64,000 nucleotides of DNA, from the NCBI RefSeq assembly GCF_003111665.1, contig NZ_CP022188.1:4092001-4156000 (forward strand), given 5' to 3'. A model generated the notes under the pieces. It did no database searches. It was not told the origin of the DNA and saw only the letters and a list, made by a program, of their open reading frames with translations. Positions 43,748 through 54,908 of the stretch are shown piece by piece (the first letter of the stretch is position 1; each line of letters starts with the position of its first letter). The translations under genes were made by a program, and so were the position numbers. The stretch is from Parazoarcus communis (GTDB lineage Bacteria > Pseudomonadota > Gammaproteobacteria > Burkholderiales > Rhodocyclaceae).

Positions 43748-46606
43748 ATGAGCGCGACCACTCAGAACACTGTCAAAGCCGATGCCAGCACGCTTGAAAT
43801 GCAGGAAATTTCGGGCGAAGTCCTGATCGAAAAATATGCCAAGGGCGATGAGCAGACCGTCCACGCGGTCCGTCAGCGCGTCGCCCGTGCACTTGCCGCG
43901 ATCGAGGCTGAAGACAAGCGCGCTCACTGGGAGGCAAAGTTCCTCGAAGCTCAGGAAAAAGGCTTCGTGCCCGCAGGCCGCATCAACAGCGCCGCCGGCA
44001 CCACCCTCGCCGCCACCCTGATCAACTGTTTCGTGCAGCCGGTTGGCGACTCCGTCACCGAATCCGTCGATGGCCGTCCCGGCATCTACACCGCCCTCGC
44101 CCAGGCCGCAGAGACCATGCGCCGCGGTGGCGGTGTTGGCTACGATTTCTCATCCATCCGCCCCAAGGGCGCGCTGGTCAAGGGCACGGCCTCGAACGCC
44201 TCCGGCCCGGTGTCCTACATGCGTGTGTTCGACCGCTCGTGCGAAACCGTCGAGTCAGCCGGTGCGCGTCGCGGCGCCCAGATGGGCGTGCTGCGCTGCG
44301 ACCATCCGGACATCGAGGAATTCATCCACGCCAAGGACAAGGGCGACCTCACCAATTTCAACATCTCGGTCGGTGTGACCGACGCCTTCATGAAGGCAGT
44401 TGAAAGCGACGGCGACATCGAACTGGTGCACAAGGCCGAGCCGACGCAGGAACTCAAGGACGCAGGCGCCTATCAGCTCGACGACGGCAACTGGGTGTAC
44501 CGCAAGGTGCGCGCGCGCAGCCTGTGGGATCAGGTCATGCGTTCGACCTACGATCACGCCGAGCCGGGCATCCTCTTCCTCGACCGCATGAACCAGGACA
44601 ACAACCTGTACTACTGCGAGACCATCGAGGCCACCAACCCCTGCGCCGAACAGCCGCTGCCGCCGTATGGCTGCTGCTGCCTGGGTTCGATCAACCTCAC
44701 CCCCTTCGTCAAGCATCCGTTTACCGACAAGGCCGAGTTCGACTACGCCGGTTTCGGCAAGGTGGTGGACGTGTCCATCCGCATGCTCGACAACGTGCTC
44801 GAAGCCACGCACTGGCCGCTTGAGCAGCAGCGCGCAGAAGCCGACTCCAAGCGCCGCGTCGGTCTGGGCTTCACCGGTCTGGGCGACGCCCTGATCATGC
44901 TGCAGAAGCGTTACGACAGCCCCGAAGCACGCGAGGAAGGTCGCAAGATTTCCGAGTACATGCGCAACCGTGCCTATCTCGCCTCGGCCGAACTGGCCCG
45001 CGAGCGTGGCGCCTTCCCGCTGTTCAACGCCGACATGTACCTGTCGGGCGGCAACTTCGCCTCGCGCCTGCCGGCCGAGGTCAAGGACAAGATCCGCAAG
45101 CACGGCATTCGCAACTCCCACCTGCTTTCGATCGCGCCCACCGGCACCATTTCGCTGGCGTTCGCAGACAACGCCTCAAACGGGATCGAGCCGCCGTTCT
45201 CCTACACCTACACCCGGCGCAAGCGCATGGCCGACGGCACCTTCAAGGAATATGCCGTCGAAGACTACGCATGGCGCCTGTACAAGCACATGGGTGGCAA
45301 CGTCGACAAGCTGCCGCCCTACTTCGTCACCGCGCTCGAAATCTCGGCCCAGGCCCACAAGGACATGGTCGCCGTCGTCGCCCCCTACGTCGACACCTCG
45401 ATCTCGAAGACGGTGAACGTGCCTGCCGACTACCCTTACACCGAGTTCGAGGATCTCTACCTCACCGCGTGGAAAGCCGGCCTCAAGGGCCTGGCGACCT
45501 ACCGCCCGAACAACGTGCTGGGTTCGGTGCTGTCGGTCACGCCGAGCAGCGAACAGAAGCAGCCGCACGACGTCGAGATCTCGGACGCCAACAAGCGCCT
45601 GTCGATCAAGTCGCTGCCGGCACCGGTGCTGACCAGCCTGCGCTGGCCGGGTCGTCCGGACATGCCGGATGGCAACCTGGCCTGGACCTACATGCTCAAC
45701 ACGCCGCAGGGTGGCTTTGCGCTCTTCGTCGGCCAGTTCGGCACCAACGGCGGCACCTTCCCCTTCGAAGTCTGGGTCAACGGTGCCGACCAGCCCCGCG
45801 GCCTTGGCGCCGTCGCCAAGACGCTGTCGATGGACATGCGTGCCAACGACCGTGGCTGGCTCAAGCTCAAGCTCGAGACCCTGTCGCGCACCGTGGGCGA
45901 GAAGTCGTTCGAGATGCCGATGCCTCCGCATGGCGAGCGCAAGCTGGTGCCGGGTGTCGTCGCCGCCTTCTCGCAGATGGTGAACTACCGCTGCGAACAG
46001 CTCGGTGCATTTGAAACCGAGGGCACGACGCCCGTGCTCGACACCCTGTTCAGCCTGGAAGAGCCGAAAACCGGTACGGACGGCACGCTGTCCTGGACGG
46101 TCGACATCTACAACCCGGCCACCAGCGAAGACTTCGTGCTCGGCCTCAAGGAAATCACCCTGCCGGACGGCGTCACCCGCCCCTACTCGGTATGGCTGTC
46201 GGGCAACTACCCGCGCGCACTTGACGGCCTCACGCGCATCCTGTCGCTCGACATGCGCGTCATGGATCCGGCATGGATCGGCATGAAGCTGCGCAAGCTG
46301 CTCGACTACCCCGAGCCGCTGGGCGACTTCATGGCCTTCGTTCCGGGCACCAAGCGTCAGCAGAACTACCCGAGCACCGTGGCCTACATCGCCCAGTTGA
46401 TGATTCACCGCTACGCCATGCTCGGCGTGCTCGACGAGAAGGGTTTCCCGACCCGCGAGATGGGCATTCTCGAAACCCCGCGTGACGAGAACGAGCCCAA
46501 GCTGATGCAGGGTGCGCTGTGCAAGGAATGCGGCAACCACACCGTAATCCGCAAGGACGGCTGCGACTTCTGTACGGCCTGCGGCGCCGTTGGTACCTGC
46601 GGCTGA
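43748..46606 (+). CDS. nrdJ: Class II (adenosylcobalamin-dependent) ribonucleotide reductase
   Basis: A 952-residue class II RNR, which makes deoxyribonucleotides with coenzyme B12 and works with or without oxygen. The active-site set is [21 protein letters not shown] (thiyl Cys299 with Asn and Glu), with a redox cysteine in LINCFVQP and the C-terminal redox/zinc tail [17 protein letters not shown]. Residues about 625-860 contain two copies of a beta-rich domain ([20 protein letters not shown] and [20 protein letters not shown]), an internal duplication. ATG 43748 is chosen over a TTG at 43712. A strong terminator follows. Confidence 0.95.
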   Translation: MSATTQNTVKADASTLEMQEISGEVLIEKYAKGDEQTVHAVRQRVARALAAIEAEDKRAHWEAKFLEAQEKGFVPAGRINSAAGTTLAATLINCFVQPVGDSVTESVDGRPGIYTALAQAAETMRRGGGVGYDFSSIRPKGALVKGTASNASGPVSYMRVFDRSCETVESAGARRGAQMGVLRCDHPDIEEFIHAKDKGDLTNFNISVGVTDAFMKAVESDGDIELVHKAEPTQELKDAGAYQLDDGNWVYRKVRARSLWDQVMRSTYDHAEPGILFLDRMNQDNNLYYCETIEATNPCAEQPLPPYGCCCLGSINLTPFVKHPFTDKAEFDYAGFGKVVDVSIRMLDNVLEATHWPLEQQRAEADSKRRVGLGFTGLGDALIMLQKRYDSPEAREEGRKISEYMRNRAYLASAELARERGAFPLFNADMYLSGGNFASRLPAEVKDKIRKHGIRNSHLLSIAPTGTISLAFADNASNGIEPPFSYTYTRRKRMADGTFKEYAVEDYAWRLYKHMGGNVDKLPPYFVTALEISAQAHKDMVAVVAPYVDTSISKTVNVPADYPYTEFEDLYLTAWKAGLKGLATYRPNNVLGSVLSVTPSSEQKQPHDVEISDANKRLSIKSLPAPVLTSLRWPGRPDMPDGNLAWTYMLNTPQGGFALFVGQFGTNGGTFPFEVWVNGADQPRGLGAVAKTLSMDMRANDRGWLKLKLETLSRTVGEKSFEMPMPPHGERKLVPGVVAAFSQMVNYRCEQLGAFETEGTTPVLDTLFSLEEPKTGTDGTLSWTVDIYNPATSEDFVLGLKEITLPDGVTRPYSVWLSGNYPRALDGLTRILSLDMRVMDPAWIGMKLRKLLDYPEPLGDFMAFVPGTKRQQNYPSTVAYIAQLMIHRYAMLGVLDEKGFPTREMGILETPRDENEPKLMQGALCKECGNHTVIRKDGCDFCTACGAVGTCG

Positions 46607-46639
46607 CACCGAAGCCCCGTCTTCCTGGTGATTTCGAAT

Positions 46640-46672
46640 GCCCGCTCCCGCAAGGGGGTGGGCATTTTTCTT
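46640..46672 (+). terminator. Rho-independent terminator of nrdJ
   Basis: GCCCGCTCCC (46640-46649) pairs with GGGGGTGGGC (46654-46663) with two G-U pairs and a GCAA loop, followed by ATTTTTCTT. It begins 34 nt after the nrdJ stop. Confidence 0.88.
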
Positions 46673-46866
46673 GGGCGGGCATCCGGGAAGCGCAAGGGAC
46701 GTCGGTCAAGGCCCGCAGTCGGGAAAGAGCCCCCGGCGACCTCTCATTCCCTTCAATGACGGGGTGAGCCCACGAACATGGCGCGAAGACCCTCAGACGG
46801 AGAAGCGCTGATGTCTCAGCTCACAAACAGGCGTGGCATGTATGCATGTGCAAGCAAAGCGGTCGA

Positions 46867-47814
46867 TCAGCCGATCACCGTGGAACTGGCGCGGGCACGA
46901 CCCGCATTCTTGGACTTGTAAAGCTGCTCGTCGGCGGCCTCGATCAGCACCATCGAATCAAGCCCCTCGACCGGCACGACCGTCGCGACACCGAGACTGA
47001 CACTGACCACCGGTGACGCATCCGAGTCGGCGTGCTCGATTGCCAGCTCGCGGACCAGGCCGAGCAGTTTCACGGCAACACGCGCCGCACCTTCGGCCCC
47101 GGTATCCGGCAACAGACACGCAAACTCTTCGCCGCCATAGCGGGCGATACTGTCGTAGGGCCGCGACAGCCCGAACTTGATCTGCTGTGCGATCGAGATC
47201 AGGCACTGGTCTCCGGCATGGTGGCCATAGCGATCGTTGAATCGCTTGAAGAAATCGACATCGAGCATGATCAGCGACAGTGGCACCTGGTCACGCTTGC
47301 AGTGCCACCACGCCGCCCGCATCTCTTCGTCGAACTTGCGCCGGTTGCCGACACCTGTCAGGCCATCGCGCAAGGCGATGGAGCGCAGGATGTCGCCTTG
47401 CAGCTTCAAGGCCAGGTGGGTGCGAACCCTGGCCCTGACGATGACCGGGTTGATCGGCTTGCTGATGAAATCCACTGCGCCGATCTCGAAGCCGTAGGCT
47501 TCGTCACTCTCCGAGGCCAGACCGGTCACGAAGATGACCGGAACCTCACTGGTGCGCGAGTCAGCCTTGAGACGACGACAGACCTCGTGCCCGCTCATCC
47601 CGTTCATGACGATATCGAGAACGACAAGGTCGGGAGACTGTTTCAGGCACAGTTCGATTGCCTGCTCGCCAGAGGTCGCCATGAAAACATCGCAATCCGT
47701 CCGGAACAACTCGTGCAGCAGCCGGATATTCGACGGCTGATCGTCGACGACCAGAAGCCGGGGACGTCGGCCCAACCCGGTCAGGCAGGCCTCAAGGGCG
47801 GTGGATGGATTCAA
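46867..47814 (-). CDS. Response regulator with GGDEF domain (diguanylate cyclase)
   Basis: A 315-residue REC-GGDEF protein. The receiver domain has LLVVDDQPSNIRLL, the phospho-acceptor in DLVVLDIVMNGMSGHE and the later lysine in ISKPIN. The GGDEF domain is intact (RYGGEEFACLLPD) with DVDFFKRFNDRYGH, so it should make c-di-GMP when phosphorylated. The start overlaps the stop of the large hybrid kinase by 4 nt, so that kinase is very probably its partner. No inhibitory RxxD site was picked out with certainty. Confidence 0.93.
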   Translation of the reverse strand: MNPSTALEACLTGLGRRPRLLVVDDQPSNIRLLHELFRTDCDVFMATSGEQAIELCLKQSPDLVVLDIVMNGMSGHEVCRRLKADSRTSEVPVIFVTGLASESDEAYGFEIGAVDFISKPINPVIVRARVRTHLALKLQGDILRSIALRDGLTGVGNRRKFDEEMRAAWWHCKRDQVPLSLIMLDVDFFKRFNDRYGHHAGDQCLISIAQQIKFGLSRPYDSIARYGGEEFACLLPDTGAEGAARVAVKLLGLVRELAIEHADSDASPVVSVSLGVATVVPVEGLDSMVLIEAADEQLYKSKNAGRARASSTVIG

Positions 47815-50800
47815 AGGTCCTCCAGCAACGCACGCAGGCTTGCGATCGCTGCAGCAAAATCAAGGGATTGCACCTGTTCGATGAAAACGTCGTAGCGACG
47901 TCGCTGACGCTCTGGAAAAGGAGCGGGTAAGGCTTCCACCAGGTCGATTGCCGACAGATTGCCAGATTCGAGCGCCCGCAGGATAGCCTCGAGTTTGTCC
48001 CGCCACATTTCCGGCGTCAGCTCGGCTTCGGTTTCGACGCTCGAATCGGGGGGTTCGGGTGCCCCGGTCGGTGCGCCATCGGCGAGTACCGCGGCCAGTT
48101 GTTCCGCACACGTCTGCATCCGTTGCGTCAGATCGTTCACGGTTTGGGCGTCGAGTACACGATCAATTGGGTCAGGATGCTCGCGCCGGAGCTGTTTCTC
48201 GAGCCCGGAAGCCCGTTCGGACAGCGATCGCGCACCGATCGTGGCGGCGTTCCCCTTCATGGCGTGAAGCACATCCGCTGCGCGCGCGCCGTCCCGCTGT
48301 CCGATACGGTCCGATAGTTCGGACAGCATCTTCTGCTGCTCCCGCGCAAAACCCCGTGCCAGTCTTCGCACCAGCTCGAGGTTACCGCCAAAGCGAAGCA
48401 GAATCGACGCCAGCGGCTCGATGGCAAGGCCACCGTTATCTACCGCAGCCTCACTGCTGTCCGATCCGGGTGCGGAAGACGTTCCTCCGCGGGTCAGTCT
48501 GAGCAGAGCCACAACCAGTTGTTCGAGATCAATGGGCTTGCCGACATGATCGTTCATGCCCGCGGCAAGGCAGGCTTCGCGGTCGGCCGGCGAAACGTTC
48601 GCCGTCATCGCCAGAATGGGAAGATCAGGGAAGCGTCCGTCATTCCTGATGCGGCGGGTTGCCTCCAGACCATCAATGTCCGGCATCTGCACATCCATGA
48701 TCACGACGTCGAACGGCGGCACGGCATCCAGCGTCCGTCTGACGCCCTCAAGGCCGCATGCCGCCAGGCTGACATTCGCGCCTTCGCTGCTCAGCAAGGC
48801 TTCTGCAACCTCACGGTTCAGTTCGTTATCCTCGACGATCAGGACGCGCAAACCCGCAAGTCTTTCAAACTGTCCCACAGGGACAGACACTTGCGCTGTA
48901 GCAGCCTTGGTCGCAGCGCCGGAGACTGCGCCCTCCACCGCATTGACCAGTTGCTTCGGCGTCACCGGCTTGACCAGAATCTCGGCAAAGGGCGGCATTG
49001 AAGCCATTCCCGATCCTTCCAGCACCTCGCGCTCGTATCCGGTAATCATGATGACCACCGGAGGCCGTTCGCCTTTCAGTTCGTCGCGTATCAGCTGCGC
49101 CGCACTCAGTCCGTCGAGGTCAGGCATGTGCCAATCCATCAGGACCGCATCGTAGGCCTCACCCCGAAGCTGCGCTTCGCGCACACACTCAAGTGCCTCT
49201 CTTCCGCTGCTTGCGGACGCTGTCAGCCATCCCTGTGCGCTCGCGGTACGCATCAGCACATCGACCAGTGCCGGGTTGTCGTCCACGACGAGCACTCGTA
49301 AGGGCGCACCGGCGTGGTGCTTGCCGAGCGTCGCAGGAAGCTCCGCAACCACGCCGAGCGTGATGTCGAACCAGAAGCAGCTTCCTGCCCCGGGTTCGCT
49401 CTGTACCTTGAGTTCGCCGCCCATCAGGCCCACCAGGCGCCTGCAGATCACCAGCCCAAGGCCGGTGCCGCCGAAACGCCGTGTAGTGGAGGCCTCGGCC
49501 TGATTGAAGGCGTCGAAGATGGTCTCAAGCTGGTCGGCGTGAATGCCAATTCCGGTATCGGTGACAGAGAAGCGCAGACGAACCTGGTCTTCGCCGGCCC
49601 GTTCGAGCTCGGTCACACTGACGACAATCTGCCCCTGTTCGGTAAATTTCAGCGCATTGCCAGCAAGGTTGATGAGCACCTGCTGCAGGCGCAGGGCATC
49701 GCCGACAAGCACCGCGGGCAGCCGGGGGGCAACGTCGAACACGAGTTCGACATCCTTCTGTCCGCGGTTTCCCGAAAGCACGATACCCAGTGCGTTCATC
49801 AACTCTTCGAGTTCGAACGGATGCAGTTCGAGCTGAAGCTTGCCCGCCTCGATCTTGGAGTAGTCGAGTGCATCGTTCAGCAAGCCGAGAAGCGATGTGG
49901 CCGCAGACTGCGCCTTTTTCAGATACTCGTGCTGGCGCGGGGACAGTTCGGTCTGGCGCACCAACTGGAGCATGCCGAGCACGGCATTCATCGGCGTGCG
50001 GATTTCGTGGCTCATGTTGGCCAGGAAGGACGACTTGGCGGCGCTCGCGGCATCCGCCTCGTTCTTCGCCCGCAGCAGGCCGCGTTCGAGCGCAAGCTGG
50101 TCGGTAATGTCCCTGTTGATGCCTGTCACCCGCAACGCATGCCCGGCTGCATCACGCTCGATCTGCGCCCCCGCATGCAGGTAACGGATGTGCTCGTCGC
50201 CATCGAATACGCGGAAGGTTTCATCAAACGCGCCCCCACCTTCGATCGCAGCGAAAAGGCTGGCGGTGACTGCATCGACATCGTCCGGGTGGACCCGCGC
50301 CTGCCAGTGCTCGTAGTTGAGACCGGACTCCCGCAGCGACAGTGGCTGACCATAGAACTCGAACATGCGATCGTTCCACTGCAACTCGTTGCGCTCGACG
50401 TTCCATGTCCAGATACCGAGCTCTGCGACCTCGGCGGCCATCAGCAACTGGTCGCGCGCAGCCAGCACCTCGCTGCGCTGTTTCTTCTGCAGGGAAATGT
50501 CGGTGATGATCGCAACGAACATGCGCTCGCCTGCACGATGCATGGCGCCGATGGAGATCTGTACGGGAAAGACCGAGCCGTCCTTGCACTGCGCCGTCGC
50601 TTCACGGCCGCTGCGCCCCGCACGGCGGTCCTCATCGCACCATGAGCCTGCGACATGGCGTCCATCCCCGGCCTTGTCATAGTCGGGAATCAGCTGCCGG
50701 ACATGCTGCCCGATGGCTTCCTGCGCCGAATACCCGAACACCTCCTCCCCCGCAGGGTTGAAGGACTGAACGATGCCGCGGGCATCGATGGTGACGACGG

Positions 50801-52733
50801 GGTTGACCACGGTAGCCAGAATCGCACGCGTCGTCTCGAGACTGGCAGCAAGCTTCTGCAAGGCAGCCTTGCGCTCGGTGATATCGATGGCAATACCCAG
50901 ATAGCCACTCAGCAGGCCTTCCTCGTCGCGCATCGCCGTGACGACGAGCGTCACCGAGACATGGGAGCCGTCCTTGCGAACATAGGTCCACTCGCGCGTT
51001 TCGGCACCTTCGCTCTCGGAGTTGTGCACCAGGGCACGGAAGCCCTCGATCGGACTGCCGTGCGCTGCGCTCAACTCCGCACTCCAGGCCACCACCTCTT
51101 CCTTGAGATGGATCACCTCGGGCGTGCGCTTGCCCACCATTTCGTCCGCTGCATATCCAAGCAGACGCTCTGCACCACGATTGAATACCCGGATAACGCC
51201 ATCGAGGTCGGTTGCAATGATCGACACCTCGGAGGCGGACCGCAGCACCGTTCCCAGCAGCAGGTTTATCCGGCTCAACTCCGCAGTCCGCTCTGCCACC
51301 TGTCGCTCCAGCCCTGCATTAAGCTCAAGAATGCGTGCTTCGGCGGCCTTGCGCGCGGATATGTCGCGTACGGTCTTGGACGCACCCACCACCTGACCGT
51401 CGGAACCAAAGATCGGCGAGACCGTAACCGAAACGTCGATCAGCCGCCCATCGCGACTGCGGCGACGGGTCTCGAAGTGGGGAATCGAGTCTCCGCTGCG
51501 AATGCGTTGCAGGATGCCGGCCTCTTCGGCCTGAAGCTCGTCGGGCACGATGAGATCCTGCAGCAGCTGCCCCTGAACCTCTTCCGCACTGTAGCCGAAC
51601 AACTGTTCCGCGCCACGGTTCCAGCTTGTGATCACGCCGTCGACCGTCTTGCCGATGATGCCGTCGGCGGAGCTGTCGACGATGGATGCACGCAGCGCCT
51701 GCTCGGCTACGATCTGCCCCCTTCGCCGTCGATTGGTGCTCTGGACCCCGACCAGCGCCGCCAGCAGAATGCTGCCGATCGTGCCGAAAAACAGGACCAG
51801 CGCAGGCGAAGTCTGGTGCAGGCCACGGATAAACTGGGGCGTGGCACTGTATTCGATCTGCCACTTGCGCCCAAAGACTTCACGCTCGAGCGTCTGGGCG
51901 AACAAACTCTGCTTGCCTTCGGACGCAGCATTGCCACTCTCGAAGAACTGTATCGAACGCCCGTCGGTCACGTCGCGCAACACCAGATGCGCTTTCAGAT
52001 CATTCAGCTTGAGGGCTGCCAGCACCTCCTCCATCAGCAAGGGTGCGTAACTCCAGCCAAACGCGGCCGCCTCACGGGCCTCGACCGTATCGGGCGTCAA
52101 ACCGTTACGGTAAATCGGCAGCAGGATCAGGAACGACTGCTGCGGCCTCCCCGTGGCCTGCACCAGCGTGATCGGCCCCGTCAGCCTTGCCTGACCCGAC
52201 CGGATCGCTGCAATCGCGGCTGCCCGGCGATTGGTTTCGGAGGCGATGTCCAGTCCCAACGCGGGCAGATTGCGCTCAACCGGCTCGACGTACTGAATCA
52301 CGAAACGCTCGCCTGCGTGCGCACTGAGTTGCCTGACCGCGAAGTCCGGCATGCCGTCGTCCCGCGCAAGTGCCACAAAACGTGCCTCATCCTCTGCAGC
52401 GACGCGACGGGTAAAGCCGAAGCCACGGGCCCCGGGAAACTCGAGGTCGGGGTCGCGCGTCTTGCTGTACTGACGGAACAGTTCGCGGCTGATCCCGTTC
52501 TCGCCGGCGGTGACAATGGCACCGCGCACCCCGCGCAAACCGTATTGATAGAGCCTGATGCGCTCCACCACCGCATTGGCGGTGTCGCGGGCTTCGGCGG
52601 CAACCGCGGTCTCGGCAAGTTCAGTATTCCAGCGCTCGAGTTGCCATGCGCCGAGAAACGTCACCAGCAGACCAGCCAGAAGCGTCGCCCCCGCCCATTT
52701 GCTCACTTCTCCCAAACCGGAATCACCCTTCAT
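47811..52733 (-). CDS. Hybrid sensor histidine kinase: CHASE, four PAS, HisKA/HATPase, two REC, HPt
   Basis: A 1640-residue phosphorelay kinase. One N-terminal helix precedes a periplasmic CHASE domain (about 40-290) and a second helix near 310-330. Four PAS domains follow at about 345, 490, 640 and 765. The kinase H box is [12 protein letters not shown] (about 909), the ATPase has VTDTGIGI and FGGTGLGL, then REC1 ([14 protein letters not shown], about 1146), REC2 ([14 protein letters not shown] with [10 protein letters not shown], about 1294) and an HPt histidine in [12 protein letters not shown] (about 1490). ATG 52733 begins [13 protein letters not shown]. It overlaps the downstream REC-GGDEF gene by 4 nt. 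Confidence 0.93.
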   Translation of the reverse strand: MKGDSGLGEVSKWAGATLLAGLLVTFLGAWQLERWNTELAETAVAAEARDTANAVVERIRLYQYGLRGVRGAIVTAGENGISRELFRQYSKTRDPDLEFPGARGFGFTRRVAAEDEARFVALARDDGMPDFAVRQLSAHAGERFVIQYVEPVERNLPALGLDIASETNRRAAAIAAIRSGQARLTGPITLVQATGRPQQSFLILLPIYRNGLTPDTVEAREAAAFGWSYAPLLMEEVLAALKLNDLKAHLVLRDVTDGRSIQFFESGNAASEGKQSLFAQTLEREVFGRKWQIEYSATPQFIRGLHQTSPALVLFFGTIGSILLAALVGVQSTNRRRRGQIVAEQALRASIVDSSADGIIGKTVDGVITSWNRGAEQLFGYSAEEVQGQLLQDLIVPDELQAEEAGILQRIRSGDSIPHFETRRRSRDGRLIDVSVTVSPIFGSDGQVVGASKTVRDISARKAAEARILELNAGLERQVAERTAELSRINLLLGTVLRSASEVSIIATDLDGVIRVFNRGAERLLGYAADEMVGKRTPEVIHLKEEVVAWSAELSAAHGSPIEGFRALVHNSESEGAETREWTYVRKDGSHVSVTLVVTAMRDEEGLLSGYLGIAIDITERKAALQKLAASLETTRAILATVVNPVVTIDARGIVQSFNPAGEEVFGYSAQEAIGQHVRQLIPDYDKAGDGRHVAGSWCDEDRRAGRSGREATAQCKDGSVFPVQISIGAMHRAGERMFVAIITDISLQKKQRSEVLAARDQLLMAAEVAELGIWTWNVERNELQWNDRMFEFYGQPLSLRESGLNYEHWQARVHPDDVDAVTASLFAAIEGGGAFDETFRVFDGDEHIRYLHAGAQIERDAAGHALRVTGINRDITDQLALERGLLRAKNEADAASAAKSSFLANMSHEIRTPMNAVLGMLQLVRQTELSPRQHEYLKKAQSAATSLLGLLNDALDYSKIEAGKLQLELHPFELEELMNALGIVLSGNRGQKDVELVFDVAPRLPAVLVGDALRLQQVLINLAGNALKFTEQGQIVVSVTELERAGEDQVRLRFSVTDTGIGIHADQLETIFDAFNQAEASTTRRFGGTGLGLVICRRLVGLMGGELKVQSEPGAGSCFWFDITLGVVAELPATLGKHHAGAPLRVLVVDDNPALVDVLMRTASAQGWLTASASSGREALECVREAQLRGEAYDAVLMDWHMPDLDGLSAAQLIRDELKGERPPVVIMITGYEREVLEGSGMASMPPFAEILVKPVTPKQLVNAVEGAVSGAATKAATAQVSVPVGQFERLAGLRVLIVEDNELNREVAEALLSSEGANVSLAACGLEGVRRTLDAVPPFDVVIMDVQMPDIDGLEATRRIRNDGRFPDLPILAMTANVSPADREACLAAGMNDHVGKPIDLEQLVVALLRLTRGGTSSAPGSDSSEAAVDNGGLAIEPLASILLRFGGNLELVRRLARGFAREQQKMLSELSDRIGQRDGARAADVLHAMKGNAATIGARSLSERASGLEKQLRREHPDPIDRVLDAQTVNDLTQRMQTCAEQLAAVLADGAPTGAPEPPDSSVETEAELTPEMWRDKLEAILRALESGNLSAIDLVEALPAPFPERQRRRYDVFIEQVQSLDFAAAIASLRALLEDL

Positions 52734-53112
52734 GCAGAACATCCTTCGAACAAGACACGAGCCCCTGAAGCAGCGCCCATTCAATCTGCAAGCGTCGCCT
52801 GCCTTCTCCGCGCCTGATCGGATTCGACAACAGTCATGGACTCCATGCGGGACGAGTGCAGCCACGCCCATGCTCGCACATCATGCTGCAAGGATACCCG
52901 TGTGCATTATCCGGAAAGTTTGCGCCGTGCAAATGGGCAGTTTCCCGCCCCCGCGCCAGCCATGGGCACGCACAGGGATTTTCGCGTCCCACGAGGACAG
53001 ACTAGAATGTCGTTAACAGACGATTCGCGCCGACCCACCGGCCAAGCCACGAATACAAGCAGTCCGCGCGCCGGGAGCATGCGCTTCCGGTCTGCCCTTA
53101 TCCGGAGATTAC
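52734..53112. other. Divergent region between hybrid kinase and NYN-LOTUS gene
   Basis: About 380 nt without a supported gene. A TAGAAT hexamer at 53003-53008 could be a -10 for the NYN gene, with only a weak TTTTCG -35 upstream. A GGAG site sits before the NYN ATG at 53113. Nothing else was recognised. Confidence 0.6.
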
Positions 53113-54831
53113 ATGGCCTCACCCACTGAAACCGTCAGCATGGCGCTGTTCTGCGACTTCGAGAACGTCGCCCTCGGCGTGCGTGACGCGAACTACGACA
53201 AGTTCGACATCAAGCGAGTTCTCGAACGACTGCTGCTCAAGGGCAACATCGTCGTCAAGAAGGCCTATTGTGACTGGGATCGCTACAAAGGCTTCAAGGC
53301 TGCGATGCACGAGGCCAACTTCGAGCTCATCGAGATTCCGCATGTCCGCCAGTCAGGCAAGAACTCTGCCGACATCCGACTCGTCGTCGACGCGCTCGAC
53401 CTTTGCTACACCAAGGCACACGTCAACACCTTCGTCATCATCAGCGGCGACTCCGACTTCTCGCCACTCGTCTCCAAGCTGCGCGAGAACGCCAAGCAGG
53501 TGATCGGCGTCGGCGTAAAGCAATCGACGTCCGACCTGCTGATTGCCAACTGCGACGAATTCATTTTCTACGACGATCTCGTGCGTGAAAGCGAACGCGC
53601 AGCGCGCAAGCGTGAAGCCAGCCAGGCCCAGTCCGGCAACCGTCGTCCCCAGACCGAGGACAAGGGGCGCAAGGACGATATCGAGGCCCGCCGGACGCAG
53701 GCCATCGATATCGCAGTGGAAACCTTCGAGGCCCTGCTTGCCGAGCGCGGCGACAGCGGAAAGATCTGGGCATCGATGCTCAAGGAAGCCATCAAGCGCC
53801 GCAAACCCGACTTCAGTGAGTCCTATTACGGTTTCCGCGCCTTTGGAAACCTGCTCGAAGAAGCACAGGCACGCGGCCTGCTCGAGTTCGGGCGCGACGA
53901 GAAGTCTGGCGCCTACGTCTATCGGAGCAGCACCGCGGCCGAGACCGATGTGCATGCGGAGCGTCCCGCGCGTGAGGCCGAACCCTCGCGCCGCGACCGC
54001 TCGCGACGCGGCGGACGCCGTGACGGCAGCGCCCCCGGATCGGCCAGCAATGCGCCAGTCGACGAGGCGGCTGAACCCGTGGCAGAGTCGGCTCCCGAAA
54101 CCGCTGCCGACAACCAGGCGGAGCAGCACGCAAGCGAGGCAGCGCCCCCGCGCCGGGAAAGACCGTCGCGAAGAGGCTCGCGTCGGACCAACACCACCGG
54201 CAGCGGCGCAGCTCCCTCAGCCGAAACACCGGCAAGCGCATCTGCGCCCGCCCCCGCACCTGCTTCTGCACCTGCGTCTGTGCCTGCCTCTGCGCCGGCC
54301 GCCCAAGCCACCGTCGTCGAAGCCCCCACCGCAAAACCGCCTGCAGCAGTGGCCAGCGCTCCCGCAGCCGCGCCTTCGCGCGCGCCCGATGCAGTGAGCA
54401 GCGCAGTGGCCGAGGTGCCGCGCGCACCGAGCAATGCTAGCCCTGCCGCGCTGCGCACCAGTGAAAAGATGAAGGCAGCAGACGCCGCGATCGCCGCAGC
54501 GGCCGCCGCAAGAGCGGCACAGTCGGGCGCGCCCATGCGTGCAGTGGAACCCGCTGCACCTGTACGCGCTGTCGAGCCTGCGGCGCCCGTCAAAATGGCG
54601 GAACCCGCTGCGCCAGCGAAAGCAGCCGAAACCGTCGCACCGGAGAAGGCGGCAGACGCGGCAGCACCTGCACCGGAAGCCAAGCCAGCCAGGACGCGCA
54701 AGCCCGCAAAAGCCCGCGCCAAGCCTGCGGAAGACGAGGCCGAAAAGCCGGCAAAGCCCGCACGCAAACCGGCGGCACGCAAGAAGAGTGCGCCCAAGAA
54801 GGATGACGCGACCGACGATACCTCGGTCTGA
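53113..54831 (+). CDS. NYN-domain (PIN-like RNase) protein with OST-HTH/LOTUS domain
   Basis: A 572-residue protein. Residues about 10-155 form a NYN nuclease domain of the LabA/DUF88 group with the acidic set CDFENVALG, NSADIRLVVDALDL and ISGDSDFSPLVSKL. Residues about 195-275 form an OST-HTH/LOTUS domain (LLAERGDSGKIWASMLKEAI, FRAFGNLLEEAQARGLLEF), an RNA-binding fold. The rest (about 280-572) is Ala/Pro/Lys-rich and disordered, with a nine-residue repeat and a histone H1-like basic end. A role in RNA processing is likely from the domains; the target is unknown. Confidence 0.88.
   Translation: MASPTETVSMALFCDFENVALGVRDANYDKFDIKRVLERLLLKGNIVVKKAYCDWDRYKGFKAAMHEANFELIEIPHVRQSGKNSADIRLVVDALDLCYTKAHVNTFVIISGDSDFSPLVSKLRENAKQVIGVGVKQSTSDLLIANCDEFIFYDDLVRESERAARKREASQAQSGNRRPQTEDKGRKDDIEARRTQAIDIAVETFEALLAERGDSGKIWASMLKEAIKRRKPDFSESYYGFRAFGNLLEEAQARGLLEFGRDEKSGAYVYRSSTAAETDVHAERPAREAEPSRRDRSRRGGRRDGSAPGSASNAPVDEAAEPVAESAPETAADNQAEQHASEAAPPRRERPSRRGSRRTNTTGSGAAPSAETPASASAPAPAPASAPASVPASAPAAQATVVEAPTAKPPAAVASAPAAAPSRAPDAVSSAVAEVPRAPSNASPAALRTSEKMKAADAAIAAAAAARAAQSGAPMRAVEPAAPVRAVEPAAPVKMAEPAAPAKAAETVAPEKAADAAAPAPEAKPARTRKPAKARAKPAEDEAEKPAKPARKPAARKKSAPKKDDATDDTSV
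54541..54675 (+). repeat. 27-nt imperfect tandem repeat (five units) inside the NYN-LOTUS gene
   Basis: Five consecutive nine-codon units encode AVEPAAPVR, AVEPAAPVK, MAEPAAPAK, AAETVAPEK and AADAAAPAP. The first two are nearly identical in protein but differ in codons, and the later ones drift, which suggests an old expansion. Confidence 0.8.
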
Positions 54832-54868
54832 GCACAGCCTGTCGGGCGCAACACGCCCGGCCCCGGAA

Positions 54869-54906
54869 CAGCCTCCCTGCACTCACGTGCAGCGAGGCTG
54901 TTTTTT
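54869..54906 (+). terminator. Rho-independent terminator after the NYN-LOTUS gene
   Basis: CAGCCTC (54869-54875) pairs with GAGGCTG (54894-54900), with an inner TGCAC/GTGCA stem, followed by six T residues. It ends just before the convergent glycosyltransferase stop. Confidence 0.92.
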
Positions 54907-54908
54907 CG

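Noticed and set aside
45176..46609. 477-codon minus-strand frame opposite nrdJ
   Set aside because: It is antisense to nrdJ, including its C-terminal cysteine tail, and has no motif.
50655..52817. 720-codon plus-strand frame opposite the hybrid kinase
   Set aside because: It is fully antisense to a well-supported kinase with CHASE and PAS motifs. Long antisense frames are common in high-GC DNA, and the product has no family pattern.
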